Positions 51,101-61,901 of a stretch of 64,000 nt of DNA are shown one piece after another. Location: positions 1,021,309-1,085,308 of the forward strand of contig VUYV01000062.1 in assembly GCA_008711295.1 (NCBI GenBank), written 5' to 3'. Under the pieces are notes generated by a model. That model searched no databases. It was given only the letters and a program-made list of their open reading frames with translations, and had not been told where the DNA came from. A program made the translations under genes and the position numbers. Source of the stretch: Anarhynchus alexandrinus. Lineage: Eukaryota; Chordata; Aves; Charadriiformes; Charadriidae. The stretch's first letter is position 1, and each line of letters starts with the position of its first letter.

Positions 51101-54100
51101 GTTGCATTCTTAAATTACATACTTCAGGAGCAAAAAGCATTCCAGGGAATTTGCAAATGCCTTTGTGCAGCATTGTCCCCTGCAGGCTGCTGCTGGGATG
51201 TGGTAGGTCCTGTCAGTGGAGCAGGATTTTCTACATCTCACACCTCCTTTCGCTGTCCTTGGTTGTTTTGGAAACACTCTAACCATCTCCCCCCTTCTGC
51301 ACCCTCTGCACTCTCTCCTTTTTTCCTTGTCTTCTTTTTCCTTTCCTCTTCTAAAAAAAAAAAAAACAAAAAAAAACAAAAAACTTTGCTGTTTGCAGTT
51401 TTAATTTTAATCAGAAGAGTTTTCATGAATGGTGCTTCCCATCCATCTCAAACACATTGTGGCTTTTGGTTTCACTCTGCAGCTGTGCTCACCCCAGCAT
51501 GATGCCTTCTCAGCTTTGTAATAACGAACAGCCATGGGTGAAGGAACTATTAAATATACCTGGATTGTCACATTATTTTGACAGAAATTATTTATAAATA
51601 TACTCAGACTTCTGGAAAAAGAATATATGCAAGGGACATAGCACAACACAGGACCACAGTTGGGGTGGTGACATTTGTTATGAGACTCAGAGAAGCAAGA
51701 TGAACTGTTGATTCTTTTAAATCTCATTGGCTTCATTTGTATAGCCTCCTCAATCCACAGGTCTCTGTCCTGCTTTGGGACACCCTTCTTTGGATTTTAT
51801 GCATAGCTATTCCACAACAAATTACTCCAGGCACCCACAGACAACTTTACGTGGCAACCAAAGTGCCACTTGGGGAAGGCTGAACATCTCTGTGGTCTTT
51901 GGCTTACTCAGATGCTGCAATGGAGCTCTTGCTAAGGTAGAAAGGCAGAATTCAACAGCATAGTTACAAAAAGCATCAATCCCTCCCATGCCCTCTGAAA
52001 TATGAATCACATCCATGGAAAAATGGAGTATTTCAGGTGTTTAAACCAACTGTTAAAAGAATAGCAAGAACTCAGACAGCAAAGGGGCTCAGCCTCGGGA
52101 ATTTTCTAAGTGCAAACCCACACAGAGCCCTGTTCTGGTAATACACCATATGGACAGGCAAGCCTACACATGGGATTTCTTAAAAGCATATAACACACAC
52201 AAATACACACAAATAGAGCCAGTTTCTACTGTCCTGAACATTGCATGGTCATTCACATCAGCGCAAAGCAGATAGGAAAGGATCAGAACAATGACACGCT
52301 AGTACTGTTACACTCTTTGTGTCAGTGCAAATACCTTCACAAAATGCAGAAGAAAAACCTCCCCATAAACAGATTTCCTTTTTTTTTTAATCTATTGAAC
52401 TGTGGGAGAAAAGAGAAAAATAAATCAGTCGGCAAATAACGTATTTGAAAAACATTAAATTCCTGTATAAACTGTCTGATGAATGCTTGAGAATCTCTAC
52501 CTTTTACTAGAGATCTGCATTCGCAGCAAGCCTGAATGGTTGTCCTTAACCTCCTCCTCATCTGATGAAACAGAAAAGCGACCTCATCGAAAATTTCTTT
52601 CCATGCACTATTTTCATCTGCATCCTCCTAAACTCATCTCTCTCAACTGCAAAGAAACAAAGAAACTGAAGAACTGCTTAAACGAGCAGGTGAAAGCAGA
52701 ATGTGACCACTTTACCAACACAACACACTAACAGGAATCACATCATGCTTTTTTTTGTGAACATACGGATTTGCTTTGTTGACAGCAGCAGTGCATTGCC
52801 AAAGCCACAATGGCACCGACAGCCTTGTGTGGGGCACAAAAGCACAAACACTTGTCCTATGAGATACCTTGACAGTGCTGCCCAGGAGCCCACGGCTTTC
52901 AGCACCATGAGAAACAGCTTGCTGCTTTCCTGTACAACAAAAATATTCATGGCTACCAGCTGCTGATAAGCACTTGCCAAAGACATCAGCTTCACTATTT
53001 AGGCAAGATACTGGAAGTGCCACAGTAAACTCTTCAAGGGCCTTTCTGAGCTGACTATGGCTGACTATATAAAAGTCATCACTGTGTTTAAACATGTCAT
53101 TTATGATACAGAATCCTGGGCCCAGTTACACCTTTTATTTCTCCTGTGCTCAGCACAACACAGCAGGATGCACTTTAACTCGTTCCCTATCTAAAACATC
53201 TATATGTGTACCCATGGCTTGACAACAGGATTCTGCTGAACATATTCTGCATTGCATAGCTGGGCACAACAGAGATTAATTGTGCAAAATGTGCTCTCGC
53301 ACTCAAAGGTAAACACTAAAAACTGATTATTTTAGTAAATATTTGTACTGTGTTATAGCAGTTGAGTATTTCACATGCTCTGTGTTAGGCAAATGAGCTG
53401 TCCCAGGGTATTAGCTTCATGGACTGTTTGCAGTTCTATAAAGCTCTATCAGCTCCCACTACATCTTCTCACTAAAATAATCTGGGATATTGAACATTAA
53501 AAAGGGCTCCACAATGCAAACAGTCATAGTCTCCATTGTACTGCTCACAGTTTGTCAGCTATGAGAGCACTTGATGGAACTAAACTGAGCGTGGGCAGGT
53601 GCTCGTCCTTTGCCCCGTGTGCTCGCATGTACTGACTCGGAGGTGTCCACGTGATCTCGGCATACACCACAGCAACCTGAAGCTGTTACTGGCAACAAGC
53701 AACTGGAAACAGCAGCTTTGCTGGGTCATTATTTCAACTGCCAAGGGAAACCTTCAGACAAACTTTACACAAATACACACTTTGGTGACACAGGTACTTC
53801 TTTCCCTCATCCTATTTCTATTCCTGGACCTATTCCTGGGCTAGTTTATAGAAAATAATAAAGTTAACCTAAAATAATGGCAAAGTTACCCTCCCCTGCT
53901 TGCCCCATGTCTTTCATGCCAGCTCCTCTAGAAACACCCAAGGCAAGAGACTAGATTTGCAGTGAAACACTAAAATTGCATAAAAGAGAAAAATAGCTGT
54001 CGGAAAATTGAAGGAGACAACCCTAGAGCTGGAGATACTTCACAGAATGCAGCCTGCTGCAGGTCCTGGCCCTCTAACTGAGGTTTGCTCTGGCTCTCCT

Positions 54101-54715
54101 GCTGGGACTCCCTGGGGACAGCAGCAGTCTTTCAGTCTGTAGGTACTGAACAGGGAGCTTGTCTGGGGACAACAAAATGAACGACTCAGTCAAACACTGC
54201 TCAGAAAGCACTGTAGATGATTCCTCTCTAGTGAAGATGTTCCCTGTCCCCCAGCCTGCCCGCACAGGACAGTCCTCTCACTCCTGTTCACAAAGGAGGC
54301 ATATAGCCTTCCCAAACAGCACACAGCACCTCCATCCCAATCTTCTGATGACAAGGAACAGAAAAGGTGAAGAACTATTGCTCAGCTGGTACCTCATCTC
54401 CTCCATTCTCAAGTCTTCTCAGTGACATTAGTAGCCAGCTAAAGACAATTAAGTTTCTGGGAAAACCTGCAGTAGCACATATAACAGAGGAGCAGGAGAT
54501 GGCCTTGGAGTCTGCAGCAACCCAAATCCTGGAAAACAGATGCCCAGTCCAAAAAGAACCTGCAACGCTTTCAGAGTCAATGCCCAAGTGCCAGGTGAGA
54601 AATAAGGGATGATTTCCCTGCAACGATATCTCTTTTCCAGATACAAAGGGGGTAATACACTTCTCTCTCTTAGATGAATTATTTTGTACAGAAAAAAATC
54701 CCGCATTGCTCACAT
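45181..54715. other. Intergenic region, no gene recognised
   Basis: AT-rich unique sequence with simple tracts, the longest an A/C-rich run at 51350-51383 after a C/T-rich stretch. Open frames are short and match nothing. No RNA gene or transposon recognised before the CR1 copy. Confidence 0.55.
45437..45454. repeat. CA dinucleotide microsatellite
   Basis: About eight CA units on the plus strand. Similar short CA/TG runs occur near 30919-30934 and 61096-61108. Confidence 0.8.
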
Positions 54716-54723
54716 GAATTACA

Positions 54724-55379
54724 TTGTCAAGAATCAATCTGATAGCCTTCTATGATGGCATGACTGGCTGTGTTGATGAGGGGAGAGCAGTCGACGTTTA
54801 CCTCGACTTTAGCAAGGCTTTTGACACTGTCTCCCATAATATCCTCATAGACAAGCTTAGGAAGCATGGGTTAGATGAGTGGACAGTGAGGTGGACTGAG
54901 AACTGGCTGAAAGGCAGAGCTCAGAGGGTTGTGATCAGCGGGGCAGAGACTAGCTGGAGGCCAGGAGCTAGGAGTCAGTACTGGGCCCAGTCTTGTTCAA
55001 CATACTCATCAGTGACCTGGATGAGTGGACAGAGTGTATCCTCAGCAAGTTTGCTGATGACACAAAACTGGGAGGGGTGGCTGACACACCAGAAGGCTGT
55101 GCCACCATTCAGCGAGACCTGGACAGGCTGGAGAGTTGGGCAGAGAGGAACCTAATGAAGTTCAACAAAGGCAAGTGTAGGGTCCTGCACCTAGGGAAGA
55201 ATAATCCCATGCACCAGTCCAGGTTAGGGGTTGACCTGCTGGAAAGCAGCTCTGCTGAGAGAGACCTGGGAGTCCTGGTGGACAACAAGTTGACCATGAG
55301 CCGGCAACGTGCCCTTGTGGCCAAGAAGGCCAATGGCATCCTGGGGTGCACTAAAAAGACCATGGCCAGCAGGTCATAG
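54724..55379 (+). pseudogene. CR1 ORF2 reverse transcriptase fragment, frameshifted
   Basis: The first frame (from about 54724) encodes the RT segment with YLDFSKAFDTVSHNIL, holding the first catalytic aspartate. The second frame (54993-55379) encodes FADDTKLGG, the FADD active-site motif, and the downstream HLGKNN region. Between them, near 54965-54980, the bases that normally encode the GVPQG part of motif B appear to be missing, so the two halves are out of frame. The element cannot make active enzyme. Family identity rests on recognised RT motifs. Confidence 0.9.
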
Positions 55380-55603
55380 AATCATAGAATAGAATCATAG
55401 AATGGTTTAGGTTGGAAAGGACCTTGAAGATCATCGAGTTCCAACCCCCCTGCCATAGGCAGGGACACCTCCCACTAGACCAGGTTGCCCAAGGCCACGT
55501 CCAGCCTGGCCTTGAACACCTCCAGGGATGGGGACTCAACAACCTCTCTGGGCAACCTGTTCCAGTGCCTCACCACCCTCAAAGTGAAAAACTTCTTCCT
55601 AAA
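55376..55603 (-). mobile_element. Nested CR1 3'-end fragment, minus orientation
   Basis: A 228-base insertion whose plus-strand reading begins with ATAGAATCATAGAAT-type units, the reverse complement of the CR1 3' octamer repeats. It continues through the reverse-complemented CR1 3'UTR (GGTTGGAAAGGACCTTGAAG is characteristic). It is flanked by AGGTC at 55371-55375 and again at 55604-55608, a possible 5-bp target duplication. It belongs to a different CR1 subfamily from its host, judging by the different 3' sequence. Confidence 0.88.
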
Positions 55604-55605
55604 AG

Positions 55606-55740
55606 GTCGAGGGAGGTCATCCTCCCCCTCTACTGTGCCTTGGTGGCCAAGAAGGCCAATGGCATCCTGGGGTGCACTAAAAAGACCAGGGCCAGCAGGT
55701 CGAGGGAGGTCATCCTCCCCCTCTACTCTGCCCTGGTGAG
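55606..55740 (+). repeat. 93-bp tandem duplication inside the CR1 copy
   Basis: GGTCGAGGGAGGTCATCCTC occurs at 55605 and again 93 bases later, and CCAAGAAGGCCAATGGCATC occurs at 55321 and 55647. Removing the 228-base nested CR1 and one AGGTC leaves two 93-base copies side by side. The two copies differ at a few bases (catggcc/cagggcc, ctgtgcc/ctctgcc). Confidence 0.85.
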
Positions 55741-57979
55741 GCCACGTCTGGAGTACAGTGTCCAGTTCTGGGCTCCCCAGTTCAAGAAAGACAAGGAACT
55801 GCTGGTGAGAGTCCAACAGAGGGCTACAAAGATGATCGGGGACTGCAGCACCTCTCTTACGAGGAAAGGCTGAGGGACCTGGGTCTGCTTAGCCTGGAGA
55901 ATAGAAGACTGAGAGGGGATCTCATCAATGCTTACCAATATCTAAAGGGTGGGCGGCAAGAGGATGGGGCCAGACTCTTTTCAGTAGTGCCCAGCAACAG
56001 GACAAGGGGCAATGGGCACAAACTGGAACACAAGAAAGTTCCTCTGAACATGAGGAAAACCAACTTTACTTTGAGGGTGACAGAGCACTGGAACAGGCTG
56101 CCCAGAGAGTTTGTGGAGTCTCCTTCTCTGGAGATATTCTAAACCCGCCTGGACACGATCCTGTGCAAGCTGTCTAGGTCACCCTGCGTTAACAGGGGGG
56201 TTGGACTAGATGATCTCCAGAGGTTCCTTCCAACCCCTACCATTCTGCGATTCTGTGAATCACAGAGAAAAGGAAACCAACACTTTAAAATATATATAAA
56301 TTTCTGATACTTGGGATATGTAGGTACAAAGATCCACTCAATAAACTAAATAACAGATGACCAAATCAAGTAGGAGGATACAACGGCATGCTGGCATGCT
56401 CATATCTAACTACCTGAAAAGCAAATCTTAATGTTTTACAAGGTATTCTACCTCGTGCATTCTTGCTGAGAAAAACAGACCCTTGGCAGCATCTAAAGGT
56501 AAAGGTAACCCTCCACACATCTACGAGTACAAGACATGCTGCAGGAGGGAAGTAGCAAACCCTGTTCTTTGGGTAGAGAGAAGAGCTATGGCCCCTATAG
56601 CCCAGACCTCCATCTGCAAATCTATTTCTGGTTCAGAATCCTTTACCCTGCAGATAACCAGGAACAGAGCAGCAAACGAGAAAGAACTTATGTGTAGCAA
56701 CAAACAAGAACAGACAAGGAGTCTGTCCTCAAAGTTCAGGTCAGAATCTAACTCTGCACAAAGTTCAGCAACATTCAGCCCTAGGGTTTTCTTCAAGGCC
56801 AAATCTGGGAAAGAGAGAGAATGAAAGATCTCATTATATGTGTCCATTGCATGGTAAAATCTCTTCAACACACCATGTGAAATGCTTTATATTTTAGAAA
56901 TCTATCAACCAGATCTAGTGCACATTGAAGTTAACAGAAAGCCTCCCACAGGCTTTACTGGGCTTTGGTTTAGGTTATGTGTTTTAATTCTTTTTTCCCT
57001 ACAACAGAGAAGCACAGTAAATTATAGAGGTTCTCCTTGCTCTTTTCCCCTCCAGGCTGCAGGCAGCATGCACAGAAGCATCTCTCCAGCTTCTTCCATG
57101 TTCATCTTTGATGGGGGCTCCATTAAACTCTCTTGGTTGCCACTGCTCAGAAGGATTTAATGACTGGTGTTCAAACCTAATAGCACTTAAAAATAGCATT
57201 TACATAAGGAATTTATGCTAAAATGGTTTTGTGGCTTGCATGAGAATGTAGGAGCAATAATAATAATAAACCAGACAGCAATGTCTTTTTTAATTCAAAC
57301 TCTAAGGCAGGCAGATGTCACTACTCATAATACTCAAGACAAGTGAAAATATAATCTTGAATCATAATCTCTCATAATATCATTTTCACAATTAAAATTC
57401 AGGGGGAAAAAAGTCATTTTCCTGTGCTTATCATAATAGAGATAATAAAAACAGAAATATGTTGTTTAAAGTTTTTTGTAAGTTTCAGTGAATACCAGAA
57501 GAAATCAATACTAGCTGTGTTCCGTGATCAAACCACAACCTTTCCAAACTTCTGTGTAATGCCCTGGGGGCCAAGACACCTGAATGTATGTAATCAAGCA
57601 TTTTAAAAGGCCAAGGAACAAAACTTTGGTGATTAAATACCCCACTTAGCCCTGGGAGAAGCATTTAACATACGTTTCTTCTGTGGCATTATAGATTAAT
57701 TTTATTTCAACACATCCATAGCATGTTTTATTACTTCTAAGTAGCATCCCCTAATGTATACGATTGCCAGAGACTCTGAAAATGAGAACTGATATTTGGT
57801 GGGAAGAGACATCAGAAGGACCATTTACTGTTTTAAAGCTGAGTAGATGGATGACCAATGAAATCATCCATTCCAAGGCAATTTTCTTCCTTTACTACTT
57901 AAAGGTTTTATTGCCTTGGATAAGGTGCTCAGTTAAAGAAAAGTACGGGCAGTTCTTCATGATGATGCATTAAACAAGT

Positions 57980-58075
57980 TTTGGAGTTTTTGAGTTTTTG
58001 TTAGTTTTTTGGGTTGTTTTTTTTTTTTGTTTGGGTTTTTTTAATTTGTTTGTTTTTAAAAATTTGGGTATTACG
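57980..58075. repeat. T/G-rich low-complexity tract
   Basis: Long T runs separated by single G or GGG blocks, similar in type to the tract at 44430-44520. No recognisable transposon attached. Confidence 0.65.
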
Positions 58076-60009
58076 AGGTTTCTAAACCAGAGAAAACTGA
58101 ACTTTCTCCCTAAGTCACGTTTTCAGGGAGGAAGCAGAGACAGGTTCCTTTGTATTCTTGCTGTCAAAAAGTTTGGTATGATTAAAATATAAAAACAAAC
58201 TTCAAGTAGTCCTATAAAGCATGTCCAGTCTCATCAGCATTAGAAACGTTGCTCAGATCAAACACATTTAAGAGTCCTTATGCAATTCTTTCCAGCCAGG
58301 CTCTCAGTGATCTCTTGTCAGCATCATGGGACATACTACTAGCTCTGTTCCATGTTTTGACCATTTTCAAAACCCTCTTGCCAACCCTCCCTTGCTTTAA
58401 ATTCATCTCTACCCAACTGCTCAACCAAATGCTGCCTTCTCTCTCCTGCTCCATCTCATCTGCCACTGTACCCACTCTTTTTCCGCCTGCTTGGGGCTGT
58501 TGCCACAGCTGTTCACACAGCCAAGGAGCAGTGCCGCTGAATTTTGCAAGAGAAGAGCAAGTGCAGCCCCTTGCTTTGTTTGAGACCCTCTGCATTATTT
58601 GTTTCAGAGACAGCCACCTTCACTCTCGGATTTCTAAATGGGAGACGGGAATTAGGCAAGCAGGCAGATGCCTGTGTAAAAAAGCCCTTTCTTATAAATA
58701 AATCTTCCAGATTCTAGTTTGCAGACTAGATTAATAATGCAACTACTGGATAGAATTTAGAGAAATTTTGAACAATGCTTTACAAAAATAAGGTAATTAA
58801 CCATGTAGTATATGAAGACACCATCTCAGTATTAATGCATCTCTCTCACCCTGGTAACAGGAATAAGTTGGTTTTTTTCTTTTTGAACATATCGGGTTCT
58901 CATAAATGTCGACTATCATGCTATCTAGTTAGTGGCATGGTTTATGTCCTCTAAACATCTGAGCATCTGCTAGGTACTTGAGGATTTATTCACAGGCTGC
59001 CACAATGAGGCAGTAGTAAGTTGTGGTGAATGCAGTATTTACAGCACAAATGAAGCTGAAGTGCTAATTACTGCCAATTTGACTTGGCCCATTTTGGACC
59101 TCTGACAATCACAGCTCTTGAAAAGCAAGCAGGTCTGGCAAATGCTCATCTAAGGAAAATTTCTACCTCTCTATTTCCCCATCTATTATGATATTTCTAA
59201 GGCAAAACATTAAGAAGTTTAAAATATCTGTGTTTTCCTAAAGTAGTATAAGAGGCCAGCTGCTACTGCAGATTGATTTCTAGAAGAAAACATTATATCT
59301 ATTTGGCTTAACAAGGACTGTCAAAAGTATTAGAACAAAGCTAGGAAGAAAACATGTCATTGAGGATAGGTCTGTGTGTTGAGTTACACACTTATTCGAA
59401 AGTTAATAAAAAAACCCAACTTTTTTTTCCTCGAGATAAGCAAAAGCTGTTTCCCAAAGAGAGGGTCAGGAACAGGAGAAGCCAATTTCTCTGCTTTCAT
59501 CCTCTGCCTTTGGGCCCTGATAACTGTACTTGCCTTTTCCCCCTTTTCACTAGATGAATCAGGCTAGTGAAGAAAAACAGCTTAGAGATTCAATAGGTTC
59601 ATCCTTTGAGAAACATGATGCAGTAAACTTTCTTGATCAGGAATATTTTTCTACTACAACGAGCTACATAATTAGGTTCCTTAAAAAAAATATGACTTTG
59701 AAGCTACACTCTGCCTCCAAATACTTGTCATTTGACCCAGAAGGCAATAAGTGAAAAATTCTGAACAAATAAATCAAAAAAGCTGACACGCTTTTCCGGG
59801 TGGTAATGCTTTTGTTTGCTAACAAAAGGCTTGATTCCCACTGCTTTTGATATTTGCAGAATGACAGCCAACGAAAGCACTACTCAGCGATCGACAGTGT
59901 AACAGAATGAGGCCAATGGAGTCATCACTCAAAAGAAGAGCAACTACTCCAGTGATCTCTCAGGTGGATGAAATGCCGGGCAAAAGACTACTGGACATTT
60001 TCCACAAAT

Positions 60010-60112
60010 TACACTTAAATAGTAATTTAAAAATACACTTAAATAATAATTTTAAAAACCCACTTAAATACTTAAAATACCTAAATAATAAAAAATACTT
60101 AAATAATCCTGT
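60010..60112. repeat. AT-rich degenerate minisatellite
   Basis: About four diverged copies of a unit close to ACACTTAAATAATAATTTAA (roughly 21-26 bases each), followed by shorter CTTAAATA units. Divergence between units suggests an old array. Confidence 0.75.
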
Positions 60113-60265
60113 TTCACATTTGACCAATGGCATTTGTGCTTTATGCCTCCATCGCAACAAAAGTAATAGAAAAAATGTTAGATAGATAATTGCTGATAAC
60201 TGCTCCTCTGATCAAACTATTGGTACTAAAAATGAGTGGCCTCAGCATCTTCAAGGGGGAAGGGG

Positions 60266-60284
60266 GAATAAATAAATAAATAAA
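60266..60284. repeat. AATA tetranucleotide microsatellite
   Basis: Four to five consecutive AATA units following a purine-rich AAGGGGGAAGGGGG stretch. Confidence 0.8.
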
Positions 60285-61887
60285 AATTAAAATCACAGGA
60301 TGGTGCAGTGCAACTTCTAATACATTAAAAGTGGGAAAATATTTTTGTTGACTAAAAATCTACAGATCCTACAGTTGAGAAGAAGTAGTAAATATACATT
60401 GAATTAAAGGAGAAATCATTTAAAAGACTATAAACAGCATTAGGAATGGTATAAAGCCCTTGTCCCATTTTTTTCTGCTAAACCTACCAGAAAATTAAAA
60501 AAAAAAAAGCCTATGAAAGATGCAACAAGAAACTGTTGTTGTGAATAATTCCTAAGAGACCACGCTATCATGTGTCAGGTCATGTTCATCAAACTCACCT
60601 GTGGCTTTTCCATTTAAACATTTCTCACATGAAGTTGAAGCTTTCACTCACAGGAGGCCAAAGCACCGATCACCCCTTCTCAGATCACAGCAGAGATCAC
60701 CCAAGGGCAAGCACAGCTCAAGTTTACTTTGTGTTAGACTTTGCAGCGTACCTGGTTGTGTGGCTAATGTTTCTGAGCGCTGCAGTTACTGCCACCTAAG
60801 GGAATCCAGGATCAAGGGGACTGCAGAGGAGAGGAACACACAGGGCAGAACACAACATTCTGTTTTCCCTTGATTGTTAAAAATATTACTTATGCAATAG
60901 ATCAGGAAATAGCCAAAGACCATCTAATAAAATATCTCAGAAAATGCCAATTCATGAAAATAAACATAGCGGCATGCACTTAATTGAATTTCAGGTTTTA
61001 TCCTCTCCCTTCTTATTATATTAATGCTTAATTTTCCCCCTTATTCTAATGAGAACTGTAAAAACATCAATAAATGAGGAAATCTTTTTATATATACACA
61101 CACACACGGGTGACAACGTCCTGCAAATACAATGATGTTCTAAGTTTTTGTTGTAGTGACATTTTACATTTTCCTTTACTCAGACAACCAATCCCTCTTA
61201 ATGCCATATAAGATAAAGACCCACAGGCTGGAAACCCTGCTTTGTAGAGGACAATGCACTTCAGTCATTCTTCATTCTTGTTTAGTTCTATTCTAGCTTT
61301 CTTTAGTCTTGTACCATCTATTTCCATGGCATAATTATACCTGTGGAGTTCCCCGATAGCAGCAATGGGGAGAACTTATACATAAGATTATCCTTTCTCT
61401 CTGGTTTCTGAATGATGAGCTCACATTTTAACAACTCGGAAATTAATCCAGTCTCTCAAAAAGCAAACAAATATTGTGATAGAAGAAAGTCTTAGAAGAA
61501 AAATTTGGTTTGCTAATTGTCTTTCAGTGACCATAGAAGACCACTAAATTACTTTCCTTAATATACTGGATGGCAAATAAATTTTTGAAGCTCTGATTTT
61601 AAGTTCGCAGATGTGAGGATTCAGTTGCAGCAAACATGACTGTTGCCACTGCACCTAAGAGCAGCAGGAAAGGCAATGTACTTGGGAAGACTTTCACAAA
61701 ACAACGACCTGTCATCATCTAGCTTTAATGTTCCTAATAGCATATTGTCTTTAGAGTTTTCCTGTGCAAAATAACATTGCTGGGAGTTCTGTAAGTCCCC
61801 ATTTTACACTGGAAGAAAGAAAAGGTGGTTTTAACTTGCAAAATTCCTGGTGCAACTTAGTAACATAGGAGCTTTTCATCCCTCTCA

Positions 61888-61901
61888 GCAGCAGGGGGCT
61901 C
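61888..61901 (+). promoter_or_regulatory. CTCF-like core motif
   Basis: GCAGCAGGGGGCTC matches the 14-base CTCF core CCASYAGRKGGCRS at 12 positions, including AG-GGGGC. Judged by eye; binding not shown. Confidence 0.35.

Larger units (their letters stand above)
54720..56260 (+). mobile_element. CR1 LINE, 5'-truncated, interrupted by a second CR1
   Basis: Non-LTR retrotransposon fragment of the avian chicken-repeat-1 family, plus orientation. The visible part starts inside the ORF2 reverse transcriptase and runs through the 3'UTR to the degenerate ATTCTGTG-type octamer repeats at 56241-56258. A nested CR1 and a 93-bp tandem duplication lengthen it. 5' truncation is usual for CR1. The left border is approximate because it fades into unique sequence near 54720. 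Confidence 0.93.

Noticed and set aside
55412..55873. 153-codon plus-strand frame as a gene
   Set aside because: It is composed of the reverse complement of the nested CR1 end fused to the duplicated CR1 segment, so it is transposon-derived.
58249..58701. 150-codon plus-strand frame as a gene
   Set aside because: No domain, no promoter or splice context, and a minus-strand frame of similar length overlaps it; most likely chance.
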